A DNA stretch of 46,319 nucleotides from Thermoanaerobacter sp. A7A (GCF_000445185.1 NZ_AVAF01000045.1:1-46319); one strand, 5' to 3'. Shown: positions 27,040 through 37,028, numbered from the stretch's first letter. Made by a program: numbers and translations. The notes: generated by a model not told the origin, from the sequence alone.

Positions 27040-29658
27040 TCACTTGGCTAAAAACCAATTGGGTCCTACTCCGATTTCCACTACAAGAGGGACTTTTAAT
27101 TGTACTACATTTTCCATATTATTTTTGAGTATCTTTTTTACGATTTCTACTTCATCTTTATAAGTATCCACTACAAGCTCGTCATGAACTTGTAATATAA
27201 GCTTAGACTTAAGTTTTAATTTTTTTAAATCGTTGTATACTTTAACCATTGCCATTTTTATTATATCAGCCGCACTTCCCTGTATTGGAGCATTCATTGC
27301 TAACCTCTCACCCTGCGACCTTTGAGTAAAATTTTTTGAGTTTATCTCAGGAATATATCTTCTTCTGTTCATTATTGTAGTCACATAGCCATTTTCTTTT
27401 GCAAATCGCACTATTTTTTCAATATATTCTTTTACTCCTTTGTATCTTTCAAAATAATTATTTATATACTCTTTTGCCTCTTTTCTTGATATTTTAAGGT
27501 CTCGAGAAAGCCCGTAATCGCTAATGCCATATATTATACCAAAGTTTACGGCTTTTGCTGCTCTTCTCATTTCTGGTGTAACTTTCTCCATTGGGACTTT
27601 AAAAACCTCCGAAGCTGTCCTTAAATGTATATCTTCATTATTCATAAAAGACTCTATTAGCTTCTCATCCCCCGAAACATGTGCTAAAACCCTCAGTTCA
27701 ATCTGAGAATAATCAGCTGAGACAATATACCCATCTTTAGTCCGCGGAATAAAAGCTCTTCTAATTTGTCTTCCAAACTCTTCTCTTATAGGTATATTTT
27801 GTAGATTTGGTTCGGTACTGCTTATTCTACCTGTAGCAGTAACCATTTGCTTAAAATTAGAATGTACTCTATTGTTTTCATCCATGAGAGGCAAAAATCC
27901 ATCTATATAAGTAGATTTAAGTTTTGTAAGTTGCCTATACTCTATTATATCACTGACAACATCATTATAAGGAACTAATTGCTCTAAAACTTCAGAATCT
28001 GTAGAATATCCTGTTTTTGTTTTCTTTATTACTGGTAAATTTAATTTTTCAAACAAAAATTCACTTAATTGCTTAGGGGAATTTACATTAAATTGATACC
28101 CTGCTTCTTTATAAATTTTGTCTAGTATTTCTGCTATTCTATCATCTATTTTTTGTGAAAGCTCTTTTAGTACCTCTTTATCTAATGTAAAACCACTTAC
28201 TTCCATTGATTTTAAAACTTCTACAAGAGGCATTTCTATTTCCAATAAAAGTTTTTTCATATCCATTTCTTCAATAAAATTCATCAACTTTTCTCTTAAA
28301 TCAAATAGATGCATACATCTACTGCAAATGTAATCAGCAAGTACATCTTCTCTTATTTCTTCAAGCTTCTTTTTATCCCTACCTTTGCCAAATACCTCTT
28401 CATAAGATGGAACATCCACCTTTAAATATTTTTTCAGCACACGGTCCAAATCATAGTTAGACTCAGAAGGATTTAAAAGATAAGCCATTATAGCAGTATC
28501 TATGTACTTGCTTTTACACTCTATTCCTTTATAAGAAAGCTTGACTAAAAAATCTTTTATTTCGTGGGTTGTAAATTCAAACTCTTCTTTTTGAAAAATC
28601 TCTTTTAAATCTTCTATTTGGAAAACATCAATATAAACAGTATCCTTTCCAAAAGAAAAAGCTATTTTCTTTATTTCCCCTTCATAAATTAAAGGATAAA
28701 AAGCAATATTTCTGCTGTCTTGCAATAAAGTTATTAATTTTCTTATATCTATTTTTGGCCATTTTTGAACTTTATGATTATTTACAATCTCTACATTATC
28801 TTTTTTCTTTATGCTATCAATCAAACTAAAGAATTCTAATTTATTAAAAATCTCCAAAAGCTTCTCCTCATTAAAGTCTTTTACTCTATATTCCTCAAAA
28901 TCTATCTCAATAGGAATGTCTCTTTTTATAGTTGCAAGTCTTTTACTCATTACAGCTAATTCTTTATTATTTTCTATATTTTCCTTTATCTTACCTTTGA
29001 GTTGAGAAAGATTTTGAAGCAAATTTTCAACACTGCCAAATTCTTTTAAAAGTTTAATCGCTGTTTTTTCTCCTATATTAGGTATCCCTGGGATATTATC
29101 AGATTTATCCCCCATTAGCCCTTTTAAATCAATAAATTGATAAGGAGTTATTTCATATCTTTCTAAAACAGCCTTTTCGTCAAACTCTTCCATCTGAGTT
29201 ATACCCTTTTTAGAAATCTTAACTTTCACTTTATCTGAAACTAATTGAAGCGCATCCCTATCTCCTGTAACTACAAGCACTTCCATTCCTTTTTCCTCTG
29301 CCAACTTTGAAATAGTACCTATGATGTCATCGGCTTCGTAACCTTCTAATTCTAAAGTCTTTATATTAAAGCCATCTATAATTTCTTTTAAAAGGTCTAC
29401 TTGTTCTGCGAGTTCCTCAGGCATTGCTTGTCTTGTAGCTTTGTAGTCTTGATACTCTTTGTGTCTAAAAGTAGGAGCTTTTTTGTCAAAAGCTATAACT
29501 ATGTAATCAGGTTTTTCCTCTTCAATAAGTTTTATAAGCATCATAGTAAAGCCATATAAGGCATTTGTATGTAATCCTTCACTTGTAGTAAGCATTGGCA
29601 ATGCATAATAGGCTCTGTACATGAGGCTACTCCCGTCAATTACTAAAAATTTAGACAT
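27040..29658 (-). CDS. polA: DNA polymerase I
   Basis: An 872-residue family A polymerase: 5'-3' exonuclease/flap domain (about 1-290, with [19 protein letters not shown] and [15 protein letters not shown]), a vestigial 3'-5' exonuclease domain (about 300-450) lacking the Asp/Glu motifs, and the polymerase domain with motif A ([10 protein letters not shown]), motif B ([14 protein letters not shown]) and motif C (QVHDELV). It fills gaps and removes primers. The ATG at 29658 ([11 protein letters not shown]) follows GGGAGTGA. The longer frame to 29727 has no support. Confidence 0.97.
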   Translation of the reverse strand: MSKFLVIDGSSLMYRAYYALPMLTTSEGLHTNALYGFTMMLIKLIEEEKPDYIVIAFDKKAPTFRHKEYQDYKATRQAMPEELAEQVDLLKEIIDGFNIKTLELEGYEADDIIGTISKLAEEKGMEVLVVTGDRDALQLVSDKVKVKISKKGITQMEEFDEKAVLERYEITPYQFIDLKGLMGDKSDNIPGIPNIGEKTAIKLLKEFGSVENLLQNLSQLKGKIKENIENNKELAVMSKRLATIKRDIPIEIDFEEYRVKDFNEEKLLEIFNKLEFFSLIDSIKKKDNVEIVNNHKVQKWPKIDIRKLITLLQDSRNIAFYPLIYEGEIKKIAFSFGKDTVYIDVFQIEDLKEIFQKEEFEFTTHEIKDFLVKLSYKGIECKSKYIDTAIMAYLLNPSESNYDLDRVLKKYLKVDVPSYEEVFGKGRDKKKLEEIREDVLADYICSRCMHLFDLREKLMNFIEEMDMKKLLLEIEMPLVEVLKSMEVSGFTLDKEVLKELSQKIDDRIAEILDKIYKEAGYQFNVNSPKQLSEFLFEKLNLPVIKKTKTGYSTDSEVLEQLVPYNDVVSDIIEYRQLTKLKSTYIDGFLPLMDENNRVHSNFKQMVTATGRISSTEPNLQNIPIREEFGRQIRRAFIPRTKDGYIVSADYSQIELRVLAHVSGDEKLIESFMNNEDIHLRTASEVFKVPMEKVTPEMRRAAKAVNFGIIYGISDYGLSRDLKISRKEAKEYINNYFERYKGVKEYIEKIVRFAKENGYVTTIMNRRRYIPEINSKNFTQRSQGERLAMNAPIQGSAADIIKMAMVKVYNDLKKLKLKSKLILQVHDELVVDTYKDEVEIVKKILKNNMENVVQLKVPLVVEIGVGPNWFLAK

Positions 29659-29701
29659 TAAATCACTCCCATTTTTATTTCTTTGTATTTTAATATACCG
29701 C

Positions 29702-29738
29702 AAAAAAAAGAAGATGTAAATTGTCATCTTCTTTTTTT
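29702..29738 (-). terminator. Intrinsic terminator after the anti-sigma gene
   Basis: AAAGAAGATG / CATCTTCTTT stem with an 8-nt loop, followed by a run of T on the minus strand. It overlaps the anti-sigma stop and separates it from polA. Confidence 0.85.
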
Positions 29739-30872
29739 GAAATAGATATACACTTTATACCCAATAAAAGCCAGTGCACCATAAGGTAAAACTATTACCA
29801 ATATTATTATCAGCTTCTTTATAAAAAATATTAAAAAATTTACATTATTTATAAAAGCTAGTTTCATATCTCTACCGATTCCCTTAAAAGAAACTAGAGT
29901 CGTAGGTTGCTCAACCTTGGAAACCTCTTTTATTGAAAGATTTATGGTTCCTAGACTCGTAAGATTTTCCCATACTTTTAACTGTTCTTTCATTGATTCT
30001 ATTTCGCTTCTTATCCTGTTTATTTCGGATTCTACTTCAAGCATTTCCTTGACTGTAGAAGCCTTATTCATAATGTCTTGAAGTTTTTGTTCCTCTATTT
30101 CTAAGTTTTTTAGCCTTGCTTTTAAATCATAATACTGCTCTGTAACGTCTTTACTATCTATTCTTAAAGCTGTTACTTTACCAAATTCTTTAATCTGAGA
30201 AATCACACTTTCAAATTTATCTTCCCGCACCTTCAAAACAAGATTTATCCTTTTGGTATTATCGGTAAATACGGTTTCATCAGAACTTTCAATAAAGCCT
30301 TCTGCTTCTTTTACCAATTTAAACACTTTATCATAACATACGTTGACATCTTCTACTTCTAAGGAGACGGTTGCATTTTTTGTAATTTTCCTTGAAGTTC
30401 CTGCTAGCAATCCTCTTTGACCAGTGATTGAAAACATATTAACTTCATTATTAATTCCTTCCTTTTTAGACAAATCAGCACTTTGAGTCATTTTGATATT
30501 GTTTAAAGGAGCACTCGATTCTATTCGTGAAGATTTATCAAATTTAAAAATATTTACTACAAATACTGTCATAAGTATGAAAGAAGCTGCAATAACTGCT
30601 ACTGTTAACGTCTTTTTTAGCCTTTCTTTTTTCTTCTCTAAAATATTTTTCTGGTAAACCAATTTTTCGTGTATTTTTTTATTGAAATCTTCAGGTAGTT
30701 CTAAAGGAGGCATATTTTTTAAACTTTCTATTATATTTTTCTCCAGTTGATATTCTTTTCTGCAACTTTCACAGCTTTCTATGTGCTTTTCTAATTCTTC
30801 CTTTTGTGATACATCCAATTCACCATCTATATATCGGGGTATAAGTTGAAGTGCCTTTTTGCAATCCATCAT
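29724..30872 (-). CDS. Anti-sigma factor with zinc-finger and DUF4349 domains
   Basis: A 382-residue membrane protein. The N-terminal ZAS-type anti-sigma domain has the HxxxCxxC zinc motif (HIESCESC). A membrane helix (about 88-110) is followed by an extracytoplasmic DUF4349 region (about 155-335) with long coiled-coil helices, then a C-terminal membrane helix (about 350-375). ZAS proteins sequester ECF sigma factors until a signal releases them. It overlaps the sigma gene by 4 nt (ATGATG), so the two are coupled. The DUF4349 part probably senses envelope state; inference. Confidence 0.93.
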   Translation of the reverse strand: MMDCKKALQLIPRYIDGELDVSQKEELEKHIESCESCRKEYQLEKNIIESLKNMPPLELPEDFNKKIHEKLVYQKNILEKKKERLKKTLTVAVIAASFILMTVFVVNIFKFDKSSRIESSAPLNNIKMTQSADLSKKEGINNEVNMFSITGQRGLLAGTSRKITKNATVSLEVEDVNVCYDKVFKLVKEAEGFIESSDETVFTDNTKRINLVLKVREDKFESVISQIKEFGKVTALRIDSKDVTEQYYDLKARLKNLEIEEQKLQDIMNKASTVKEMLEVESEINRIRSEIESMKEQLKVWENLTSLGTINLSIKEVSKVEQPTTLVSFKGIGRDMKLAFINNVNFLIFFIKKLIIILVIVLPYGALAFIGYKVYIYFKKRR

Positions 30873-31444
30873 ACTTGCCTCCTTTCGTCTAATGATAAAA
30901 ATTCTGGCAAAGACTTTATTCTCTCTTTAAGCAGATTCCTTGCTCGCCACAAGCGAGACTTTACAGTGCCTAAGTTTAAATTCATTATCTTGGATATTTC
31001 TTCATAGTTTAAACCTTCTATATCTCTTAAAATCAAAACCACTTTATAGTCTAGAGGAAGTTTGTTTATTTCCTTCATTACAATTTCTGCAGTTAATTTT
31101 TTATCTACCACCTCTTCAGGAGTTTCAAAATCTTTTACTTCATTTTCAAATTCTTCTATCTTTCTAAAATTACTTCTTTCCACATTTCTTTTTCTTAAAT
31201 AATCTATAGCACAGTTTATAGCAATCCTATAAAGCCATGTCCTGAAACTGCTATTCCCTTTAAATTTTTTTATATTTAAATATGCTTTGAGTAACGTCTC
31301 CTGAGTGAGGTCTAGTGCTTCTTCCTTATCAAAAACAATTTTTAATATCACGTTGTATATGTACTTTTGATGCTCACTTGTGAGAATTTCAAAAGCCTCC
31401 ACCTCTCCAGCTTTTGCCCTTTCCAACAACTCCTCCTGTCCCAC
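30869..31444 (-). CDS. ECF (sigma-70 family) sigma factor
   Basis: A 191-residue ECF sigma factor. Region 2 (about 20-90: HQKYIYNVILKIVFDKEEALDLTQET, RTWLYRIAINCAIDYLRKR) and region 4 (about 130-180: LPLDYKVVLILRDIEGLNYEEI, LGTVKSRLWRARNLL) are complete, with no extra domains. The GTG start has GGAGG seven nt upstream. It directs RNA polymerase to envelope-stress type promoters and is held by the co-transcribed membrane anti-sigma factor. A GGAAC-N16-CGTC promoter upstream suggests autoregulation. Confidence 0.96.
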   Translation of the reverse strand: MGQEELLERAKAGEVEAFEILTSEHQKYIYNVILKIVFDKEEALDLTQETLLKAYLNIKKFKGNSSFRTWLYRIAINCAIDYLRKRNVERSNFRKIEEFENEVKDFETPEEVVDKKLTAEIVMKEINKLPLDYKVVLILRDIEGLNYEEISKIMNLNLGTVKSRLWRARNLLKERIKSLPEFLSLDERRQV

Positions 31445-31471
31445 CTTCTAACCTCCCTTTCATTTAATTTA

Positions 31472-31496
31472 GACGTAAAAAAATAAAACTTGTTCC
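31472..31496 (-). promoter_or_regulatory. ECF-type promoter of the sigma/anti-sigma operon
   Basis: GGAAC (31492-31496 on the minus strand) and CGTC (31472-31475) are exactly 16 bp apart, the layout of ECF sigma promoters; the predicted start is about 20 nt before the GTG. Two similar sites lie at 38376 and 41517. Confidence 0.75.
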
Positions 31497-31649
31497 CAAA
31501 TATTAAGATGCAATATATGGAAAATATGTGTTGCAGGAAAAAAGTTATTTCTGTAGAATAAATATAATTAAGATGTATATTAATAATACGACATGTTGAT
31601 TACTTTATCCTTCTAATTTAGAAAATTTTTGATAATGGAGTGAATAAAT

Positions 31650-33389
31650 ATGTATGAGCTTCTGATAATACTTGCAGAAAGGTTTAGCATAATAGCTCTT
31701 CTAGCTTTTGTGCTTTCTAAAGCGGAATTTTTCAAAAAAATAATCTATAACAGCCGCGTTACAAAAAAAGACCTTCTTTTGACTATGGTCATCTTTGGGG
31801 TAATAGGTATTGCAGGAACTTACGTCGGTGTACCTATAAAAGACGCTATTGCAAACTCAAGAGTGGTAGGTCCAATGGTAGCAGGTTTAATAGGAGGCCC
31901 TTTAGTAGGTTTAGGTGCAGGATTAATAGCAGGAGTTCACAGATTTTTTTTAGGCGGTTTTACAGCAATGTCTTGTGGTATATCCACCATTTTAGAAGGA
32001 TTTTCTGGTGGACTTATAAGAAAATATTATAAAGGGGAACATGTCCCTTGGGAATTGGCATTTGTGGCGGGATTTATAGGTGAAGCTGTACAAATGTTAA
32101 TCATTTTGGCAACTGCCAAGCCTTTTTTAGAAGCTTTAGAATTAGTAGACATTATAGGATTGCCCATGATGATAGTCAATGCTACAGGTATAGCTGTATT
32201 TATGATAATAATTAAATCTGTATTCGATGAAAAAGAACAAATTTCTGCTATGCAAGCAAAAATTGCCCTTGAAATAGCATCAAAAACTCTGCCGTACTTA
32301 AGAAAAGGATTGAATGAAGAATCAGCACAAAAAACAGCTGAAATAATATACAATTCCACAAATGTATCGGCCGTTACACTAACCGACAAAAAGAAAATTT
32401 TAGCTCATGTCGGCATCGCTTCAGACCACCATAAACCTGGTACATCAATACTCACACAAGCAACAAAAGAAGTTTTAAAAACTGGAAAAATCCGCATAGC
32501 CAAATCAAAAGAAGAAATTAGGTGTTCCCATCAGGATTGCCCTTTATCCTCTGCTGTAGTTGTACCTCTTTTTAAGTACGATAAATTGGTAGGAACATTA
32601 AAACTCTACAAAGGAGGAAGTAAATCGAGAAATAATGTCATCTCAAATACAGAAATTGAACTCGCTAAAGGATTAGGGCACTTAATATCTTATCAATTAG
32701 AAATTGCTGATGCAGAATATCAAAGAAAATTGGCCACTGAAGCAAAACTTAATGCTCTTCAATCCCAAATCAATCCTCATTTTTTGTTTAATGCTTTAAA
32801 TACAGTCATATCCTTTATAAGAACAAAGCCTGATGAAGCAAGAGAACTTTTAATAAATTTAAGTGAATATTTTAGACACAATTTAAAAAATGTAGGAAAG
32901 TATGTCACTATTGAGCAAGAGTTAAATAATATCAATGCTTACTTATATATAGAAAAAGCTCGCTTTGGAGATAAACTAAACATAGAACAAGACATTGATG
33001 AAAGTGTAATGTCCTATTACATGCCTTCTTTTACCCTTCAGCCAATAGTTGAAAATGCTGTAAAACACGGAATTTTCCACAAAACTGAAGGCGGCACAAT
33101 TAAAATAAAAATAAAAGACGAAAGAGATTACATCAGTTTTTGTGTAGAAGACAATGGAATAGGCATCAAAAAAGAAGAATTAAAAAATCTTTTAAAAAAA
33201 GGATTTGGCAAAGGTGCTGGAATAGGCCTTTACAATGTTAACGAGAGATTAACAACTATCTTTTGCAAAGAATGTTCTTTAGTTGTTGAAAGCGAAGAAA
33301 ATTTTGGTACAAAAGTTTCTTTTAAAATACCCAAAGCTTATCTCAAAAAGGGTGATGCATATGACGAAGTTAAAAGCGTTAATTATTGA
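31650..33389 (+). CDS. LytS-family sensor histidine kinase
   Basis: A 579-residue membrane kinase. The N-terminal 5TMR-LYT domain (about 1-185, five to six helices, VVGPMVAGLIGGPLVGLGAG) is followed by a GAF-like domain (about 225-350), the LytS-type phospho-acceptor region QINPHFLFNALNTV (about 375-420) and a HATPase (DDNGIGIKK-like and GLYNVNERL). It signals to the LytTR regulator that follows; the two genes overlap by 29 nt. Its place just before a CstA transporter parallels BtsS, the pyruvate sensor of E. coli, so a carboxylate or pyruvate ligand is plausible but unproven. Confidence 0.95.
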   Translation: MYELLIILAERFSIIALLAFVLSKAEFFKKIIYNSRVTKKDLLLTMVIFGVIGIAGTYVGVPIKDAIANSRVVGPMVAGLIGGPLVGLGAGLIAGVHRFFLGGFTAMSCGISTILEGFSGGLIRKYYKGEHVPWELAFVAGFIGEAVQMLIILATAKPFLEALELVDIIGLPMMIVNATGIAVFMIIIKSVFDEKEQISAMQAKIALEIASKTLPYLRKGLNEESAQKTAEIIYNSTNVSAVTLTDKKKILAHVGIASDHHKPGTSILTQATKEVLKTGKIRIAKSKEEIRCSHQDCPLSSAVVVPLFKYDKLVGTLKLYKGGSKSRNNVISNTEIELAKGLGHLISYQLEIADAEYQRKLATEAKLNALQSQINPHFLFNALNTVISFIRTKPDEARELLINLSEYFRHNLKNVGKYVTIEQELNNINAYLYIEKARFGDKLNIEQDIDESVMSYYMPSFTLQPIVENAVKHGIFHKTEGGTIKIKIKDERDYISFCVEDNGIGIKKEELKNLLKKGFGKGAGIGLYNVNERLTTIFCKECSLVVESEENFGTKVSFKIPKAYLKKGDAYDEVKSVNY

Positions 33390-34128
33390 TGATGAACAAC
33401 CAGCAAGAGATGAACTCAAATATCTTCTTAGTGAGTATGAAGACATAGAAATTGTAGGAGAGGCTGACAACGGTCTTGCAGCGCTAAAATTAATAGAAGA
33501 ATTAAAACCTGAAGTAGTGTTTCTCGACATAAATATTCCCAGAATAAACGGATGCGATGTAGCAAAGCACATCTCCACTGTAGGGAAATTGCCTTATGTA
33601 GTTTTTGTAACTGCTTATGATATACACGCAATAGAAGCTTTTGAAATAGGAGCACTTGACTATCTTTTAAAACCAATAACTCAGCATCGCCTATATAAGA
33701 CATTAGAAAAAATAAGAACCTTTTATAGAGATATTCAGTTAAAAGAGCAGGAAGACTCTACTACAGAAATTAGAAGCAAAAAAATAGAAAAATTGGCTGT
33801 TGAAAAAAATGGAAGAATAAAACTCATCGATTTAGATGAAATAATTTTTGCAGAAGCTTATTCAGGGGACGTAATTGTAAAAACCAAAAACGATGATTTT
33901 ATATACAAAGGGACAATAAAAAGCCTTGAAGAAAAGCTTAAAGAAAATGCCTTTTTTAGAGTTCAAAAAAGTTACATTGTAAACTTAAATAAAATAATAG
34001 AAATATTGCCGTGGTTTAAAGGCACTTACTGGGTAGTAATGGATGACGACAAAAAAACCCAGATACCTGTGAGTAAATCTCAAATAAAAGAATTGAAACT
34101 TTTGCTGGGTCTTGACAGGGATGTATAA
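33361..34128 (+). CDS. LytTR-family response regulator
   Basis: A 255-residue regulator: receiver domain (1-120) with Asp acceptor in VVFLDINIPR, acidic pair DDEQ near the start, and conserved Lys in YLLKPI; then a linker and a LytTR DNA-binding domain (about 145-250, IIFAEAYSGDVIVKTKN and FFRVQKSYIVNLNKI). The ATG at 33361 (MTKLKALIIDDEQ) lies inside the kinase gene with AAGGGTGA upstream. It probably binds the 21-bp-phased repeats 30-60 nt past its own stop, upstream of cstA. Confidence 0.96.
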   Translation: MTKLKALIIDDEQPARDELKYLLSEYEDIEIVGEADNGLAALKLIEELKPEVVFLDINIPRINGCDVAKHISTVGKLPYVVFVTAYDIHAIEAFEIGALDYLLKPITQHRLYKTLEKIRTFYRDIQLKEQEDSTTEIRSKKIEKLAVEKNGRIKLIDLDEIIFAEAYSGDVIVKTKNDDFIYKGTIKSLEEKLKENAFFRVQKSYIVNLNKIIEILPWFKGTYWVVMDDDKKTQIPVSKSQIKELKLLLGLDRDV

Positions 34129-34146
34129 CCCTGTCTTTTCTTTTTA
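34114..34146 (+). terminator. Intrinsic terminator after the LytTR regulator
   Basis: GACAGGG / CCCTGTC stem with the stop codon in the loop, followed by TTTTCTTTTT on the plus strand. Confidence 0.85.
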
Positions 34147-34156
34147 TCACTATATA

Positions 34157-34188
34157 TTTCTTTTCATAGTTTAATTTCTTCTTTTCAT
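34157..34188 (+). promoter_or_regulatory. Candidate LytTR binding site upstream of cstA
   Basis: TTTCTTTTCAT (34157-34167) and CTTCTTTTCAT (34178-34188) are 10/11 identical direct repeats with a 21-bp period, two helical turns. LytTR regulators bind direct repeats with this phasing (as for YpdB and BtsR). A weak TTGGCT -35-like box follows 7 bp later at 34195-34200. Confidence 0.6.
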
Positions 34189-34261
34189 CTCAAATTGGCT
34201 GAAATCGTTTAAAATATATGTTAAATTTATGCTGAAATCTATTAACATGGGAGGTTTTTAT

Positions 34262-36058
34262 ATGAGTGCAATGGTATTAGTCATCATAGCAGCAAGCGTA
34301 TACGCTCTGGCATACCGCTTTTACGGCGCCTTCATTGCTGCCAAAGTTCTTGCATTTGATGAAAACAGAACAACACCTGCCTATAAGTTTGAAAATGGCT
34401 ATGACTACGTTCCAACTAACAAATGGGTCCTTTTTGGTCACCATTTTGCCGCAATAGCCGGCGCAGGACCTCTTGTAGGACCAGTGCTCGCTGCACAATT
34501 TGGCTGGCTACCAGGAGCTTTATGGATTTTAATTGGCGCAGTACTGGCAGGAGCAGTTCACGACATGGTAATACTTTTCGCATCCGTAAGGCACGATGGG
34601 TCTTCAATAATAGACATTACCAGAAAAGAAGTAGGTAAAGTATCAGGAGTAGCAACTGCAATAGCTGTTATTTTCATACTTGTAATAGCAATGGCAGGTC
34701 TTGCACTTGTTGTAGTAAATGCCTTATACAACAGCCCATGGGGAACATTCACAGTTGCTGCCACTATTCCTATAGCAATCTTTATGGGAATATACATGAA
34801 ATGGATTAGACCTGACGATGTAAAAGGAGCAACAATAATAGGTGTAACCCTTTTGATATTGTCCGTTGTTGCAGGTCCTTACATTGAACACACCGCTTTA
34901 GCTCATTATTTAACATTTAACCAAAAAGAAATGACGATAATATTGGCTACCTATGGCTTTTTCGCAGCAGTTTTACCTGTATGGCTTTTGTTAGTGCCCA
35001 GAGATTATTTAAGCACTTATATGAAATTGGGAGTAATGCTTCTTCTCGCAATAGGCGTTATAATCGTAAATCCTACGATAAGAATGCCTGCTATAACAGA
35101 ATTTGTCGCAGGCGGCGGTCCTATAATCTCTGGAAAAGTATGGCCCTATGTGTTTATCACAATTGCCTGCGGTGCTTTATCCGGTTTCCACTCACTTGTG
35201 TCCTCAGGGACAACTCCTAAAATGATAAAAAACGAAAAAGACATACTGCCTATAGCTTATGGAGCAATGCTGGCAGAAGGTTTTGTCGCAATGATGGCTT
35301 TAATCGCTGCGACAAGCTTAATTCCTGCTGACTACTTTGCCATAAACGTAACTCCTGAAGTCTTCCAAAAGTTGGGCATGAAAGTTGTAGATCTTCCAGT
35401 TTTATCGCAGTTAGTCGGAGAAAATGTAGCGGGAAGGCCAGGAGGTGCAGTGACACTTGGTGTAGGGATGACCTTTATCTTTTCAAAAATTCCATTTTTA
35501 GAACACCTTGGCGCATATCTTTACCACTTTGTAATACTGTTTGAAGCATTGTTTATACTTACTACAATAGACGCAGGTACCCGTATAGGTAGGTATTTAT
35601 TGCAAGAAGCCGGTGGATTAATATACAGGCCTTTAAAAGATAGAAATTGGTGGCCAGGAATAATCTTAACTAGCTTTTTAATGTCTTTCGCATGGGGATA
35701 TTTAGTATATGGCGGAAATATTTCAACAATATGGCCTTTGTTTGGAACTTCCAACCAGCTACTTGGAGCAATAGCTTTAGCTTTAGGAACTACTGTCATC
35801 ATTAAAAAAGGAAAGCCACAATATATGTGGATAACATTAATTCCTTTCATATTTGTGGCTGCAACTACATTGTACGCTGCATACTTAAATATAGTTACCA
35901 ACTATCTTCCAAAGGGTAACACATTACTTGTCGTACTTTCAATTGCAATAATATTACTTACCATAATTATTATAATAGATTCAGCTATAAAATGGTATAG
36001 ATGGCTTAAAAAAGGAGAACTCACAAAAGAGGCAATTGAAGCAAGTGTATTTAATTAA
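34262..36058 (+). CDS. cstA: CstA-family carbon starvation / pyruvate-type transporter
   Basis: A 598-residue integral membrane protein with about 16-18 helices and the CstA family segments GHHFAAIAGAGPLVGPVLAAQ, SGFHSLVSSGTTPKM and FGTSNQLLGAIAL (each a short quote). It is shorter than E. coli CstA (701) and BtsT (716), both pyruvate/peptide transporters. The start is ATG 34262 (MSAMVLVII) with GGAGG seven nt upstream; the frame extends eleven codons further without support. Substrate uncertain: pyruvate or peptides/amino acids. Likely induced by the LytS/LytTR pair upstream. A small CC-motif gene follows 27 nt later. Confidence 0.94.
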   Translation: MSAMVLVIIAASVYALAYRFYGAFIAAKVLAFDENRTTPAYKFENGYDYVPTNKWVLFGHHFAAIAGAGPLVGPVLAAQFGWLPGALWILIGAVLAGAVHDMVILFASVRHDGSSIIDITRKEVGKVSGVATAIAVIFILVIAMAGLALVVVNALYNSPWGTFTVAATIPIAIFMGIYMKWIRPDDVKGATIIGVTLLILSVVAGPYIEHTALAHYLTFNQKEMTIILATYGFFAAVLPVWLLLVPRDYLSTYMKLGVMLLLAIGVIIVNPTIRMPAITEFVAGGGPIISGKVWPYVFITIACGALSGFHSLVSSGTTPKMIKNEKDILPIAYGAMLAEGFVAMMALIAATSLIPADYFAINVTPEVFQKLGMKVVDLPVLSQLVGENVAGRPGGAVTLGVGMTFIFSKIPFLEHLGAYLYHFVILFEALFILTTIDAGTRIGRYLLQEAGGLIYRPLKDRNWWPGIILTSFLMSFAWGYLVYGGNISTIWPLFGTSNQLLGAIALALGTTVIIKKGKPQYMWITLIPFIFVAATTLYAAYLNIVTNYLPKGNTLLVVLSIAIILLTIIIIIDSAIKWYRWLKKGELTKEAIEASVFN

Positions 36059-36085
36059 AGTAGCTTTCGAAATGGAGTGTTTTAT

Positions 36086-36370
36086 TTGAAAATCACTAAA
36101 GCTGCAAAAGAATATATACTCAAAAAAGGTGGCAATATATACATTAAATATCATGATATCCAAAATTGCTGTATAGAGCCTAACCTCACCCCAGAAGTAT
36201 TTATTGGTATTCCAAAAAATCAAGAAAAATACTATATTGTAGGTGTTGACAAAATTAATGTATACGTAGACAAAATAATATATGAAAGGGAATTAGAAAA
36301 TCTAACAATTGAACTTAAAAGTATTTTAGGCATAAAATATATTGCAATCAATGGATGGAAAGTAATTTAA
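36086..36370 (+). CDS. Small protein with adjacent cysteines (HesB-like or CC/Se-motif type)
   Basis: A 94-residue soluble protein, alpha/beta, with a conserved-looking N-terminal MKITKAAKEYILKKGGNIYI and a CC pair at Cys28-Cys29 (HDIQNCCIEP). This pattern recalls the small clostridial CC/Se-motif (seleno)protein family, in which one Cys may be selenocysteine; here both are Cys. The TTG at 36086 has GGAG about 8 nt upstream. It lies 27 nt after cstA and is likely co-transcribed. A thiol-redox or metal role is possible; I would not assign a function. Confidence 0.65.
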   Translation: MKITKAAKEYILKKGGNIYIKYHDIQNCCIEPNLTPEVFIGIPKNQEKYYIVGVDKINVYVDKIIYERELENLTIELKSILGIKYIAINGWKVI

Positions 36371-36410
36371 AGCAGGGAAATTGCCTTATTGAGGCATTTT
36401 CCCTGCTTTC
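36371..36410. terminator. Bidirectional terminator downstream of the CC-motif gene
   Basis: A 17-bp stem (AGCAGGGAAAaTGCC class arms with one mismatch) separates two convergent genes; the minus-strand gene's stop codon is in the second arm. Confidence 0.85.
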
Positions 36411-36913
36411 TTATTTAACTCTTTTATAAATTCCTCTCTTTTTTCTACAGAAAAAATAGCAGTGTCCACCCATCTTTTTAAAAAGAATAAATAATATACT
36501 CGAACTTTCTTTTTCAATTCTATCTTAACAAGACTTCTTTTAGCAAAAGCCATATAACAAGTATTTTTCAAAATACGCATTCCCCCTAAAGGAATGTCTT
36601 TTTCGTTATACTCTGAAATCGCAGATATATCGCTATATCTTATATGCATAAATCCTAAAATTCCAAATCTCAATATCAACCGGTCTTCATTTAACTCGTG
36701 AAAAGAATTAGCCAAAGATAGCAAAAAACCCGAAAATACCATTACTAAAAAAACATATAAAAACCACTCAACCAAAGTATCAAGTATATGAATCCTTTTT
36801 TCGTTTATATCAATAAAAACATCAAAAAAACTCACTAAAAGCACTGTGCAAATCAATAATATCAAAAAATATAAAAATGCTCTTTCTTTTTTTATAAAAG
36901 TCCTGTATTTCAT
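36386..36913 (-). CDS. Hypothetical membrane protein with bacterial PH-like domain
   Basis: A 175-residue protein. Two membrane helices (about 12-34 and 47-68, FLILLICTVLLVSFF and WFLYVFLVMVFSGFLL) precede a beta-rich domain (about 75-150) with LILRFGILGFMHIRYSDISAISEY, typical of membrane-anchored bacterial PH-like domains. Function unknown. GGAGGTG lies before the ATG. It is convergent with the cstA unit and divergent from the amino-acid permease. Confidence 0.7.
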   Translation of the reverse strand: MKYRTFIKKERAFLYFLILLICTVLLVSFFDVFIDINEKRIHILDTLVEWFLYVFLVMVFSGFLLSLANSFHELNEDRLILRFGILGFMHIRYSDISAISEYNEKDIPLGGMRILKNTCYMAFAKRSLVKIELKKKVRVYYLFFLKRWVDTAIFSVEKREEFIKELNKKAGKMPQ

Positions 36914-37028
36914 CTCGCACCTCCTTCAACTTATAATATCGAATTTTACTATAGAATAATTAAATTTGCAATAATAAGCTAACACTAATTTGCCAATAAT
37001 AATACTAACAATTTGCGGAGGTGTAAAT

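Noticed and set aside
27040..29658. Loss of proofreading in DNA polymerase I as a novelty
   Set aside because: A vestigial 3'-5' exonuclease domain is common in PolA of Gram-positive thermophiles.
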